64,000 nucleotides of DNA, taken from positions 1 to 64,000 of the forward strand of contig JBBRAY010000017.1 of the NCBI GenBank assembly GCA_038206355.1. Direction: 5' to 3'. The DNA comes from JAPLDB01 sp038206355. Lineage in GTDB: Bacteria > Bacteroidota > Bacteroidia > AKYH767-A > 2013-40CM-41-45. How positions within the stretch are numbered: position 1 is the first letter of the stretch; each line of letters opens with the position of its first letter. Under the pieces are notes generated by a model. That model did not search any database, was not told the DNA's origin, and saw only the letters and a program-made list of their open reading frames with translations. Position numbers and translations under genes: made by a program. Below are positions 36,175 through 45,174 of this stretch, piece by piece.

Positions 36175-36478
36175 AGTTAAAAGTTAAAAGTTACGAATTA
36201 CGAGTTTCAAATTGAGGACGAATAAATGACCAATGACGGCTGCTCCTTTCCCCACGTTCACCCCTTCCCCATAGCCATCGGGACCTGAAGGGGGCATTCG
36301 CACAGAATATGATATACAATTTTGATTTTGTACTCGATTATAATCCCGTGAACTAATGACTTAATGACGGCTGCTTCTTCTTAAGTCAAAACGCAAAAGT
36401 TAAAAGTTACAAGCTACGAATTACGAGTTTCAAATTTACAATGAGCAAATGACTAATGACTTAATGACGGCTGCTTCA
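36175..36478 (+). repeat. Imperfect direct repeats in spacer
   Basis: The 36135-36531 spacer holds no gene. Two long copies (36175-36246 and 36394-36478) share AAGTTAAAAGTTAC, TACGAATTACGAGTTTCAAA and AATGACGGCTGCT. A shorter third copy (about 36351-36378) repeats the AACTAATGACTTAATGACGG part. The core TAATGACTTAATGACGG is built from 8-nt units similar to the spacer repeats before fabD and the ketosynthase gene. Confidence 0.65.
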
Positions 36479-36531
36479 ATGACGGTTGTTTCAGCAATAC
36501 TCAAGACGTAAATTAAAATTTATATTAAAAA

Positions 36532-37323
36532 GTGAAATTGAAAAACCTAATTTCCATCATCACTTGCATCGTACTTGTTTCATTCACTCCGGATGAATTC
36601 AGGCTGATCAATTCTTTGCCGTTCACAAGCGCCCGCCTTACAACTGATCGCCTTGGGAACGCATACGTCATTGTTGAAAATCAGCTATTGGAATTTGATT
36701 CATTGGGAAAACCGAAAGCCAATTTCGCAGAAACAAATTCCGGAATACTTACTTCAGTTGATGCCGGTAATCCGTTTAAGATAATGCTGTTCTACCGCGA
36801 CTTTGCCCGTTTGCAATTGCTCAACAATAAACTATCAAAGGAATCTACCATCGAATTACGTGATGCAGGAATCATGCAGCCGCTCGTGGCATGCCAGTCG
36901 TATCTTGATGGTTACTGGATTTTTGACCAGCAGGATTTCTCTCTTAAAAAAATAAACCTCAGCCTCCGGCTAGTTTACCAGAGTGGAAACATGAATCAGA
37001 CACTGGGCTATTCACTGGAACCGGAATCAGTAAAAGAATCCGGCGACAATATTTACATGAACAATCCCGCTACGGGAATGCTGGTTTTTGATAAGTTCGG
37101 CACTTACTATAAAACCATTCCGATTACCGGCATTGTCTCATATCAGATTATCGAAAATAATTTATTGTACGTCAAAGACAATAAACTCAACCAGTACAAT
37201 TTTACCACCTTCGACGACCACGAGGTAATACTCCCTCCTTTTGAATCACTGGTGGCGGCAAGATTTGAACAGCAGAAACTTTTTTTATTAACAACTGCCT
37301 CTCTTACTTTTTATTCTTATTAG
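36532..37323 (+). CDS. Exported propeller-like protein, unknown function
   Basis: A 263-residue protein starting at GTG 36532. A hydrophobic stretch (about 5-18) suggests a signal peptide or anchor. The remainder has repeated beta-strand pairs with LGNAYVIVENQLLEFD, DNIYMNNPATGMLVFD and NNLLYVKDNKLNQYN units, consistent with a small WD/NHL-like propeller. No T9SS tail. It lies 89 nt upstream of the deoxynucleoside kinase gene in the same direction. No specific function recognised. Confidence 0.65.
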   Translation: MKLKNLISIITCIVLVSFTPDEFRLINSLPFTSARLTTDRLGNAYVIVENQLLEFDSLGKPKANFAETNSGILTSVDAGNPFKIMLFYRDFARLQLLNNKLSKESTIELRDAGIMQPLVACQSYLDGYWIFDQQDFSLKKINLSLRLVYQSGNMNQTLGYSLEPESVKESGDNIYMNNPATGMLVFDKFGTYYKTIPITGIVSYQIIENNLLYVKDNKLNQYNFTTFDDHEVILPPFESLVAARFEQQKLFLLTTASLTFYSY

Positions 37324-37412
37324 ATTCGCTCGCTGAAACGTTTTTCGTTCACATAATCAGGAAAACAACAACAAAATACTTATTTCGAATTTAACATTAT
37401 TCAATTTAAACT

Positions 37413-38162
37413 ATGACAGTTAAAAGCGTCCGCAAAAAATCTTCCTCCAAGGCAAGTGTAAAATCAAAAGCACCATCACGTAAAGTAAATGTGACTGTAA
37501 AGTCCGAAAAGGAAAAGTACATCCCGACAAAGAAGCAGGTGAATCCGCTTCACATTGCCATTGCCGGGAATATCGGCGCCGGAAAAACAACACTGACCAA
37601 TCTGCTTTCCAAAAACATGAAATGGGAACCGCATTATGAAGCGGTAGAGGACAATCCATACCTCAACGATTTTTATGAGGACATGCAGCGCTGGAGTTTT
37701 AACCTACAAATCTATTTTCTCAATTCCCGCTTTCAGCAGGTGATGAAAATCCGCCAGAGCGGGAAAACAATTATCCAGGACAGGACCATTTATGAAGACG
37801 CACACATCTTTGCTCCAAATTTACATAGTATGGGACTGATGACCACCCGCGACTTCAACAATTACCAGGCGTTGTTTGATCTGATGAACAAATTTATTTC
37901 TCCGCCTGATTTACTGATCTATCTGCGTGCATCTGTTCCAACGCTGGTAAACCAGATCCAGAAACGTGGTCGCGATTATGAAAATACCATCCGCATTGAT
38001 TACTTAAAACGATTGAATGAGCGTTATGAAGCATGGATATCAACCTATGAAATGGGAAAAATCTTAGTCATTGACATCGACCACATCAACTTTGCAGAAA
38101 ACCGCGAAGACCTCGGTGGCATCATCAATAAAATAAATTCACAGATCAACGGATTGTTTTAA
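37413..38162 (+). CDS. Deoxynucleoside kinase
   Basis: A 249-residue enzyme of the dNK/dGK/dCK family that phosphorylates deoxynucleosides for salvage. It has the P-loop GNIGAGKTT (52-60), the acceptor-binding EAVEDNPYLNDFYED segment, DRTIYEDAHIF and the LID arginines in IQKRGRDYE. The first about 40 residues are a Lys/Ser-rich extension not typical of the core fold, perhaps disordered. A terminator-like hairpin follows. Confidence 0.88.
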   Translation: MTVKSVRKKSSSKASVKSKAPSRKVNVTVKSEKEKYIPTKKQVNPLHIAIAGNIGAGKTTLTNLLSKNMKWEPHYEAVEDNPYLNDFYEDMQRWSFNLQIYFLNSRFQQVMKIRQSGKTIIQDRTIYEDAHIFAPNLHSMGLMTTRDFNNYQALFDLMNKFISPPDLLIYLRASVPTLVNQIQKRGRDYENTIRIDYLKRLNERYEAWISTYEMGKILVIDIDHINFAENREDLGGIINKINSQINGLF

Positions 38163-38218
38163 TTACTTAACATATACTACCCAGCATAAACAATTTGCGA
38201 AGTGGTAACTTAGACTTG

Positions 38219-38261
38219 AAAAGAGGTTGTCTCAAAATTAAAGAGATGGCCTCTTTTTTTT
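38219..38261 (+). terminator. Intrinsic terminator after the kinase gene
   Basis: AAAAGAGG (38219-38226) pairs with CCTCTTTT (38250-38257), with a 3x3 internal loop and an inner TCTC/GAGA stem, and a T-run to 38261. Confidence 0.7.
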
Positions 38262-38353
38262 ACCCTTATGGTTAGCAGGGATTTCTATTTCAGATTTTAG
38301 TTGCCCGCGAGTGGAATACCTTATGATTTTTTTTCGCGCTCTTTAACCCATTC

Positions 38354-38600
38354 TACTTTTTATCCTGATCAGCGCATTCACAAATTTGCTGCTTTTCTTT
38401 TTATTAAACCTCCCGCAGTTTATTTTTTCAAAAATATTTTTTTATCCAATAATTAAATTCCATCTCCAATTTCGATTACGATTCTTAAAACCTATATGCC
38501 TGCCTGGATTGTAAGCCCGGCTGTTCTTTTCTTTTTAGCAGCCACATCCGCTTTTTAATGCAACCATCTTCTGATGAAGAAGATTGTGTATTTTTCAAAA
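38354..38600 (+). repeat. 247-bp leader repeat, copy 1
   Basis: This segment recurs at 40297-40543 with the same length and clearly higher identity than the genes that follow. It holds two hairpins: GGCTGTT/AGCAGCC (38519-38543, one G-T wobble) and a perfect ATCTTCT/AGAAGAT stem with a 5-nt loop (38566-38584). It ends 14 nt before the likely ATG of the downstream gene, so it is probably a shared promoter and leader. Confidence 0.85.
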
Positions 38601-38614
38601 CTAAAAATATCATT

Positions 38615-39454
38615 ATGAAAATAATAATTCTTCTTTTCGTTCTAAGCATTTCCTTATTGTTAACAACTGCTTCTAAAGCCCAAATAATTCTGGAACATAC
38701 TCTGGATTCAACTGGCGTTCCCTATTTTTATTATACTGATATCGGGAACAACGATTTTAAATATGTTTTTCTCAATCGAGCATTAAATAGTTTTAGCTTG
38801 TTTAATATGGATATGTCACCATTCCTTATAAATATTAGTATCCCTGTAACCAATGATTCAATTTCCCAGGGGTTTGGTGTTATATATATCACGAAAACTT
38901 TATTTGATTGCGACTCTACAAACCTTGAATATGTTTATGAAAATCCTTACAGCGTCAATAGTAAGTTTCGTGTATTTAGAACAGACGGAACAATGTTACT
39001 TGAGGTGGATAGTGCCAACGGTCCATATTATTTAGGAGGAGGAATTTATGGGGGCTCCAATGATTTCAGACCAATTGCAAATACATCAGATGGAACAAAA
39101 TTGTTTTTACAGAAATACAATAATAATGGCATACCAGAGATATTAATTTATGGTTTGTGCGGTATTCTTCCATTGCACATTTATGATTTCAGAGACATGA
39201 AATCATACGTACAAATATTTCCTAATCCAGTAAATCAGGAATTAAATTTTGAAATCTCGTTGCCAAATAATCATGAAGAATTTCAAATTACAATTTTTGA
39301 TACGAATTCCAAGGAACAAAAAAAGCAGTGTATTTCATTATCTCAAAACAAATGTGTTCTTGATGTGAGAAATTACAACAGTGGTACCTATTTCTATTCC
39401 CTTTCCTCAAAGAATAAAATATATCAAAGTGGTAAATTTATGATATCAAAGTAA
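38615..39454 (+). CDS. T9SS cargo, module copy 1, unknown domain
   Basis: A 279-residue secreted protein. I prefer ATG 38615 (signal peptide MKIIILLFVLS) to an in-frame ATG at 38558, which would add an acidic 19-residue prefix encoded in the leader repeat. The middle region is beta-rich with an LFDCDSTNLEYVYENP motif and FRVFRTDGTMLLEVDS, shared with the paralogue at 40561. A T9SS type A tail begins at IFPNPVNQ (about 206). Function unknown; it may be made together with the fibre-like protein 41 nt downstream. Confidence 0.7.
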   Translation: MKIIILLFVLSISLLLTTASKAQIILEHTLDSTGVPYFYYTDIGNNDFKYVFLNRALNSFSLFNMDMSPFLINISIPVTNDSISQGFGVIYITKTLFDCDSTNLEYVYENPYSVNSKFRVFRTDGTMLLEVDSANGPYYLGGGIYGGSNDFRPIANTSDGTKLFLQKYNNNGIPEILIYGLCGILPLHIYDFRDMKSYVQIFPNPVNQELNFEISLPNNHEEFQITIFDTNSKEQKKQCISLSQNKCVLDVRNYNSGTYFYSLSSKNKIYQSGKFMISK

Positions 39455-39495
39455 AATTAATAAAAATAAATCTTAACTTCAAAAAATAAATACAA

Positions 39496-40194
39496 ATGAA
39501 AAATCAATTCAAACTGATAACATTAACCATATTGGTAATCGTCAGTGCCCAATTCAATTCTGCCGTTGGGCAGGTAACAGTTCCTACAAATGGGATTACT
39601 TCTACCGATTATGTCGGCAGTAGTAATCCTAATGATGTATTGTTTAAAGGAAATGGAAATCTTTATTTAAAACTATTGCAAAGCAACGGTAATCTTGGTT
39701 TAAGTAACCCAACAAATTGGGCTGGCGGTTTTGTTCCTAATTTTAGTTTAGATGTAGATGCCGGAGACATTAATTTAAACACCTTCACCAATGCATATCG
39801 TATTGGCGATGGCTCAACAGGTAATAGTGTTCCTGTACTTTGGCATAACGGTATTATCAGCAGTATTTATGTAGGCGTTGGAGCAGGGAACTCAACAAGC
39901 GCGGCTACGGAGAATACCTTTGTTGGTAACAATTGCGGAAATATTATTGGACTTGGGGGCTCCAATACTTTTGTAGGGTACAATTCGGGAGCCTTAAATA
40001 CAGGTGGTTCACTAAACACTTATATTGGTAGCAGCGCCGGTCCGATAAGCACTACAGGAGATGCAAATACTTTTATTGGAAATGAGTCCGGATTTTCTAA
40101 TATAACCGGCGGGGAAAACACCTTTGTTGGCGCACTCAGCGGCCATACCAGTAATGGCGGTGGCGGAAATACCTTTATTGGTGCAAGGGTATAA
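39496..40194 (+). CDS. Truncated tail-fibre-like repeat protein, module copy 1
   Basis: A 232-residue protein with a signal peptide, a unique N-terminal part, and then tandem repeats of the NTFVGxxSGxxxTxG type (about residues 125-230), as in YadA-head and tail-fibre beta-rolls. It stops abruptly after NTFIGARV. The paralogue continues with more repeats, an S74-type chaperone domain and a T9SS tail, all missing here, so it is probably a deletion remnant. Without the tail it should not be sorted by T9SS. Confidence 0.6.
   Translation: MKNQFKLITLTILVIVSAQFNSAVGQVTVPTNGITSTDYVGSSNPNDVLFKGNGNLYLKLLQSNGNLGLSNPTNWAGGFVPNFSLDVDAGDINLNTFTNAYRIGDGSTGNSVPVLWHNGIISSIYVGVGAGNSTSAATENTFVGNNCGNIIGLGGSNTFVGYNSGALNTGGSLNTYIGSSAGPISTTGDANTFIGNESGFSNITGGENTFVGALSGHTSNGGGGNTFIGARV
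39871..40181 (+). repeat. Near-identical fibre block, copy 1 (311 bp)
   Basis: By eye it differs from 41756-42065 at only about six positions plus one missing G, while the sequence before it is strongly diverged. This points to gene conversion or recent duplication of the beta-roll region. Confidence 0.85.
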
Positions 40195-40261
40195 TCCGGA
40201 AATTAAAATCATTTCTCTTTCTGATGGAAATTTTTCTGTATATTTAGTCTCAGTAATCTAA
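40190..40261 (+). pseudogene. Remnant of a T9SS sorting tail
   Basis: In a frame different from the truncated fibre gene, 23 codons read YNPEIKIISLSDGNFSVYLV and three more residues to a stop. This looks like the last strands of a type A sorting tail. It probably marks the far end of the deletion that shortened the fibre gene. Confidence 0.35.
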
Positions 40262-40296
40262 ATCAGTAATGGAAACATCCCCTCTCGTTTCTCTTT

Positions 40297-40543
40297 TACT
40301 TTTTATCCTGATCAGCGCATTCACAAATTTGCTGCTTTTCTTTTTATTAAACCTCCCGCAGTTTACTTTTTCAAAAATTTTTTTTTACCCGCTCGGTAAA
40401 TTCAATCTTACGTTTCGGTTGCAAATCTTAAAACCTGTATGCCTGCCTGGATTGTAAGCCCGGCTGCTCTTTTCTTTTTAGCAGCCACATCCGCTTTTTA
40501 ATGCAACCATCTTCTGATGAAGAAGATTGTGTATTTTTCAAAA
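40297..40543 (+). repeat. 247-bp leader repeat, copy 2
   Basis: Second copy of 38354-38600. The first hairpin is a perfect GGCTGCT/AGCAGCC pair here (40462-40486), where copy 1 has a G-T wobble. The second stem, ATCTTCT/AGAAGAT (40509-40527), is identical in both copies. Confidence 0.85.
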
Positions 40544-40560
40544 AAATAAAAATTAATTCT

Positions 40561-41385
40561 ATGAAAATAATTCCGTTTGTTTTGATGTTACTGTTAAGTA
40601 TTTTAAGCAAAGCTCAATTTACTTTTGAGCAAACCTATATAATAGGCGGAGGACATGAATCGCCTTTTCTAACCAATCTTGGAAACAATAATTTCAAGTG
40701 GGTTTTGAATGACTATTTCCACGACAAGTTCAGTTTGTACAATTTGGATCACAGTCCATTTTTGGTAAATATACCATACGCCGTTTCTTCTGATTCAGGA
40801 CAATCGTACGCATTAGGTTATATTACAAATACATTATTTGATTGCGACAGCACAAACATTGAATATACTTTGATGAGCGCATCTCCGAATCCTGCTCGAA
40901 AATTTATGGTGTACAGAACGGATGGTACGCTCTTGTTTTCTAAGGACAGCGTTACAGTTCCTTATGCTCTCGGTGCTAATGTTGGAAGCGTTTCATGGCA
41001 TGGTGTAACTAATACAAATGGAGGAACTAAACTGACGCTCTTTAAAGCCATCTCAGGTCAATTTCAATTTAACATATATGGGCTATGTGGAATATTGCCT
41101 GAAAATATAACAGAGATCTACCAATCGTCATCTTTTGTTCAAGTTTCACCTGTGCCATCTTCGAACCAGGTAAAATTCAGGATAATTCCTCCCGGCAACC
41201 TGGATGAATACAATTTAATAATTTTTAATTCGGAATATCAAACCATACAAACTACAAGTATTCCCACAGGACGTGAGACTGAAATAAACCTGGACGGCCA
41301 GTCTTTAAGTACAGGAACTTATTTCTATTCTCTGCAAAACAAAAACAAAATATTTCAAACAGGAAAATTCATTATTTCAAAATAA
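40561..41385 (+). CDS. T9SS cargo, module copy 2, unknown domain
   Basis: A 274-residue secreted paralogue of the 38615 protein. It shares LFDCDSTNIEYTLM, KFMVYRTDGTLLFSKDS and YGLCGILPENI, and has a type A-like tail that is degenerate at its start (VSPVPSSNQ where FPNP is usual) but ends normally (GTYFYSLQNKNKIFQTGKFIISK, quoted here as its general form). ATG 40561 is preferred; an upstream ATG at 40501 would add 20 residues from the leader repeat. Clear amino-acid divergence from copy 1 contrasts with the conserved leader. Confidence 0.7.
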   Translation: MKIIPFVLMLLLSILSKAQFTFEQTYIIGGGHESPFLTNLGNNNFKWVLNDYFHDKFSLYNLDHSPFLVNIPYAVSSDSGQSYALGYITNTLFDCDSTNIEYTLMSASPNPARKFMVYRTDGTLLFSKDSVTVPYALGANVGSVSWHGVTNTNGGTKLTLFKAISGQFQFNIYGLCGILPENITEIYQSSSFVQVSPVPSSNQVKFRIIPPGNLDEYNLIIFNSEYQTIQTTSIPTGRETEINLDGQSLSTGTYFYSLQNKNKIFQTGKFIISK

Positions 41386-41422
41386 AATTCTTTAAACAAC
41401 ATACACTTAATTCTTAAATAAA

Positions 41423-43977
41423 ATGAAAAAAAGTATATCCTTTACAGTTATCATCTGGATAATTATGCTATTTAATTTTAGCATGAATGCACAGACTACC
41501 GTCCCTGCAAATTCACCTTCATTAGCTACTGACCATCTTGGATGGGATGTAAACTCTTATTTAACCGTTAATTCTCTCGATATAGCAACTAAAGATGTTG
41601 GGGCTAATGCAATTCCTATTAATTTTTATACAGATAATACTTTATTCCTCCAAGTTCTCACCGGTGGAGATTTGAATATCGCGCAACCTACCAATGGCTA
41701 TATGATAGACAACGATTTTGTGCTGCGGCATAATGGAACCGTATCAAGCATCTATGTAGGCGTTGGCGCAGGGAACTCAACAAGCGCGGCTACGGAGAAT
41801 ACCTTTGTTGGTAACAATTGCGGAAATATTATTGGACTTGGGGCTCCAATACTTTTGTAGGGTACAATTCGGGGGCATTAAATACAGGTGGTTCACTAAA
41901 CACTTATATTGGTAGCAGCGCCGGTCCGTTAAGCACTACAGGAGATGCAAATACTTTTATTGGAAATGAGTCCGGATTTTCTAATATAACCGGCGGGGAA
42001 AACACCTTTGTTGGCGCACTCAGCGGCCATACCAGTAATGGGGGTGGCGGAAATACCTTTATTGGAAATTCGGCCGGATATGTAATGTAGAATAGGAGTG
42101 GCTGTACTTTTGTTGGAAATTCGAGCGGCTATAATACAACAGAAAGAGGTAATTCATTTTTCGGCGGTGATGCGGGTGCATCCACAACTGAAGGCACGTA
42201 TAACACTTTTATTGGCTATGAAGGCGGCAATGGGAATGTGTCAGGGAGTTTCAATTCAGCTATTGGTTTTCAGGCTGGTTTTAATAATGGTTCAGGTAAT
42301 TACAATACACTTCTGGGCTGCACAGCAACTGTTCAAAGCGGTGCCACTCGTCTTAATTGTACGGCAGTTGGTGCCAATACCATTGTACCAGGGAGTAATC
42401 AACTCATACTTGGTGGTAATACTATTGGCACTACTCATAATGATGTAAATGTCGGCATAGGATTATCGGGAGATAATACCGGGGCAAATGGTCTTGGCTA
42501 TGAAGGACCTGCTGTTAAGCTTGAAATAAACGCAGATGCCAACAGTTTTGCTTATACAAGTGCCGGTAGTGGATTGCGCTTTAGGCAACTTACAACTGCC
42601 AATGATGTTACTGCCAACCCCGGACCAGGATTATTGTCAGTAACCGAGGACGGAGATGTTATATATGTTGAAGACATCGGAAATTACTGTAATGAAACAC
42701 CGCAAAGAGCATTACGTGCTGATTATGAAATTCCGCTTTATGATAATATTGGCATGACAGGTCACGATTATTATTTTACAGGATCATCAATTGGCGTTAC
42801 GGACATTATTGTTGGGGAACCTGTTTGTGGTACAAACCCCATTCCGAGTTCAAAATTTCAATCCTATCAGTTAATGAATCAGGGCGTTCCGAGCTATGCC
42901 GGTTATTTTAAAAATAGTACGGATGACAAAACCGCGGTAGGTGCATTGGGAATATCAGATGCATCACAGAACATTAATTTTGGTCTGCAAGGTTTTGTAA
43001 GAGAGTATAGAGGTAAATCTAATTATGGTGTTCTTGGAGCGACCATTCCGAACCCAGCAGCACTAATAGGCAATATTAATATTGGCGTTTATGGCTATGC
43101 TAACCTGAATCCTGATCCAGCAATCTCAAAGAGGAACTATGCTGTAGTTGGTGACTTAGGTCCTATGTGTGCCGCTTGTACTTCGGGTACAGCCGGAGGA
43201 TTTCTTGATTTTGCCGGATATTTTAATGGAGATTTGTTTACAACTGCCGGATTTTACACACCTTCAGATTCAACTCTTAAGGAAAACATTCAGGATATTA
43301 CTAACCCGATGGATATAATAAATTCATTGAATCCTAAATCGTATACTTTTAAACAGCAAGGTAACGAATCAATGCATTTATCGAGCGGCACGCATTACGG
43401 TTTGTTAGCTCAGAATATTGCTTTAGTATTACCTTTCGCAGTAAAAGATTGTATTCATCCGGCTCGATACGATTCACTGGGAAACCAAACGCACGATGAA
43501 ATAGATTTCAAAGGAGTTAACAATTTAGAAATAATTCCATTCCTGATTGCAGCAGTGAAAGAGCAAGAACAGACGATTGAAGCAATGCAAGCAGAAATTG
43601 CTACACTTAATGGCGGAGGCAATCGCCAAAACCATCATAGTGGTGAAGAAGAGAATTCTAGTGATGAAGAACAAGGCACTCGTTCCTCCATTGATGTTGA
43701 ATTGCAAAACGCAAAATCAATCATCCTCAACCAAAATGTACCTAACCCGTTTGCAGAGCAAACAACCATTACCTACTTTCTTACTGATGATGTAAAGAAA
43801 GCACAAATGTTCTTTTATGATAACAAAGGAACGATCTTAAAAACGGTTGACATCAATGAAAAAGGTGAGGGGCAAATTAATGTTTTCGCTGCAGATCTCA
43901 GCAGTGGAAACTATACCTACACTCTTGTCGCTGATGGAAAAGTTATGGATACTAAGAAAATGATTAAGACAAACTAA
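41423..43977 (+). pseudogene. Broken tail-fibre-like T9SS protein with S74 domain
   Basis: Reconstructed, this is a single gene of about 850 codons: signal peptide, unique head, NTFIG/SG beta-roll repeats, a middle region, an S74/intramolecular-chaperone-like domain (STLKENIQDITNPMDIINSL ... YGLLAQNI), an acidic linker and a T9SS type A tail. Two lesions interrupt it. A run of five G in copy 1 is four G here (41840-41843), shifting frame to a stop, and there is an in-frame TAG at 42088. The C-terminal part is open from 42238 at the latest. It may be a pseudogene, phase-variable, or misread by sequencing at the G-run; the TAG needs a separate explanation. Confidence 0.75.
41756..42065 (+). repeat. 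Near-identical fibre block, copy 2 (310 bp)
   Basis: Partner of 39871-40181, one base shorter because of the G-run contraction at 41840-41843. Confidence 0.85.
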
Positions 43978-44033
43978 GAACTGATTTTTCGAAATTAATT
44001 TTCAGGAAAAGAGTTTGTAGCTTGAAATTATTA

Positions 44034-44076
44034 AGAGCCCTTCGGTCCCGGATAATAAGAACGAAGGGCTTTTTTG
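44034..44076. terminator. Bidirectional intrinsic terminator
   Basis: AGCCCTTCG (44036-44044) and CGAAGGGCT (44062-44070) form a perfect 9-bp stem with T-run TTTTTT on the plus side and an A/T-rich flank on the other. It separates the fibre gene from the convergent methyltransferase gene, which ends at 44080. Confidence 0.85.
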
Positions 44077-44079
44077 CAC

Positions 44080-45147
44080 TCAAACCTTTTTACACTTCAA
44101 CAGCGAATGATAAACCCCGATATCATCCGTTTGCTCCGCAATTGTAAATCCTGCCTTCTCCACACATTGCTGAAATACTTTTGAATAATACATCTGACTG
44201 TTGCCATTGGCGATAGTGGTGAAGTACAGCGAAGTCATCTGTAAGCAAAAAGCAGAAGTTTCAAAATCCTGTTGGTCCCACAATGTTTCCATAATGTAAA
44301 CATGCCCGGCTTCCGATACTGCGTCACGGCAGCGACTCAGGATTGAAACAATTTCATCGTCAGAAAAACAATCCAGAAACTGGCTCATCCAGATGGCATC
44401 AAATCCCTGAGGAAATTTTTTATCGCCTTCGAGAATATTATTTTCGAAAAATGAAATGCGGTTGCTCAGTCCGAGTTCGGCTACATTTTTCTTCGCCATC
44501 TCTAATTGTCCGGGCAAATCCATAATGGTAACATGCACATCGGGATCATGTTTCACGCATTGTATCGCCCACTTGCCCGTGTTGCCACCAATATCAAGCA
44601 GGTGTTTGGGCTTGTCTTTGAATATAGCTTTCAATGCATACGGAAAGGCATGGTCAGAATAATAATGATCGAAGCCAAACCAGCTTCGCTGTACATGTAC
44701 AGGTAGTTTCGACAACCCTTCATACACCGTTTTCCAGTTTCCAAAAACTTTTAGTCCTTCCGGCTTTCCGTTTCTGATGGATTCATCAAGACGAAACAAC
44801 CCTTCATAGCAAACATCATGTGTGAAGTCCATATTCGCTTTCGTCATCGGATCATTCAGAATAAAATAACCCGTTTTACTCAGGCGGTATTTTTCATCAT
44901 CCCACAATAACAAACCAATACCCAATCCTGCTTCCATGAGTACACGCGCACCATAATGACTCAGGTTACATTTTTTCTCCACCTGTTCAATGGTTACAGC
45001 ATTAGGTTTTTGCGATTCTATATATTCCAGTATTCCGAAATCACGCAAGGCACGCGATGCCTGAAAAACAAATGGTGCATAAGCTATCCACTGTGCATTT
45101 TCCTTTGCTTCAAGAGCAGTCTTTACTTCCTTTTTGAAAAAATCCAT
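44080..45147 (-). CDS. SAM-dependent O-methyltransferase
   Basis: A 355-residue enzyme of the plant-type/hydroxyneurosporene O-methyltransferase family. An N-terminal winged-helix dimerisation part (about 1-110) precedes a Rossmann domain with LDIGGNTGKWAIQ (motif I), VTIMDLPGQLEMAK and FDAIWMSQFLDCFSD. It transfers methyl from SAM to a hydroxyl group. Its position beside the tyrosine ammonia-lyase and ketosynthase genes suggests methylation of the aryl head of a flexirubin-like pigment (inference). Confidence 0.8.
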   Translation of the reverse strand: MDFFKKEVKTALEAKENAQWIAYAPFVFQASRALRDFGILEYIESQKPNAVTIEQVEKKCNLSHYGARVLMEAGLGIGLLLWDDEKYRLSKTGYFILNDPMTKANMDFTHDVCYEGLFRLDESIRNGKPEGLKVFGNWKTVYEGLSKLPVHVQRSWFGFDHYYSDHAFPYALKAIFKDKPKHLLDIGGNTGKWAIQCVKHDPDVHVTIMDLPGQLEMAKKNVAELGLSNRISFFENNILEGDKKFPQGFDAIWMSQFLDCFSDDEIVSILSRCRDAVSEAGHVYIMETLWDQQDFETSAFCLQMTSLYFTTIANGNSQMYYSKVFQQCVEKAGFTIAEQTDDIGVYHSLLKCKKV

Positions 45148-45174
45148 AGGCCGGCAAAGAGAAGAAAAAAATCT

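Noticed and set aside
38558..38614. Upstream ATG adding MQPSSDEEDCVFFK to the T9SS protein, as the real start
   Set aside because: It would put an acidic segment before the signal peptide. The text lies in the conserved leader hairpin and is better explained by nucleotide conservation, although the frame is open in both copies.
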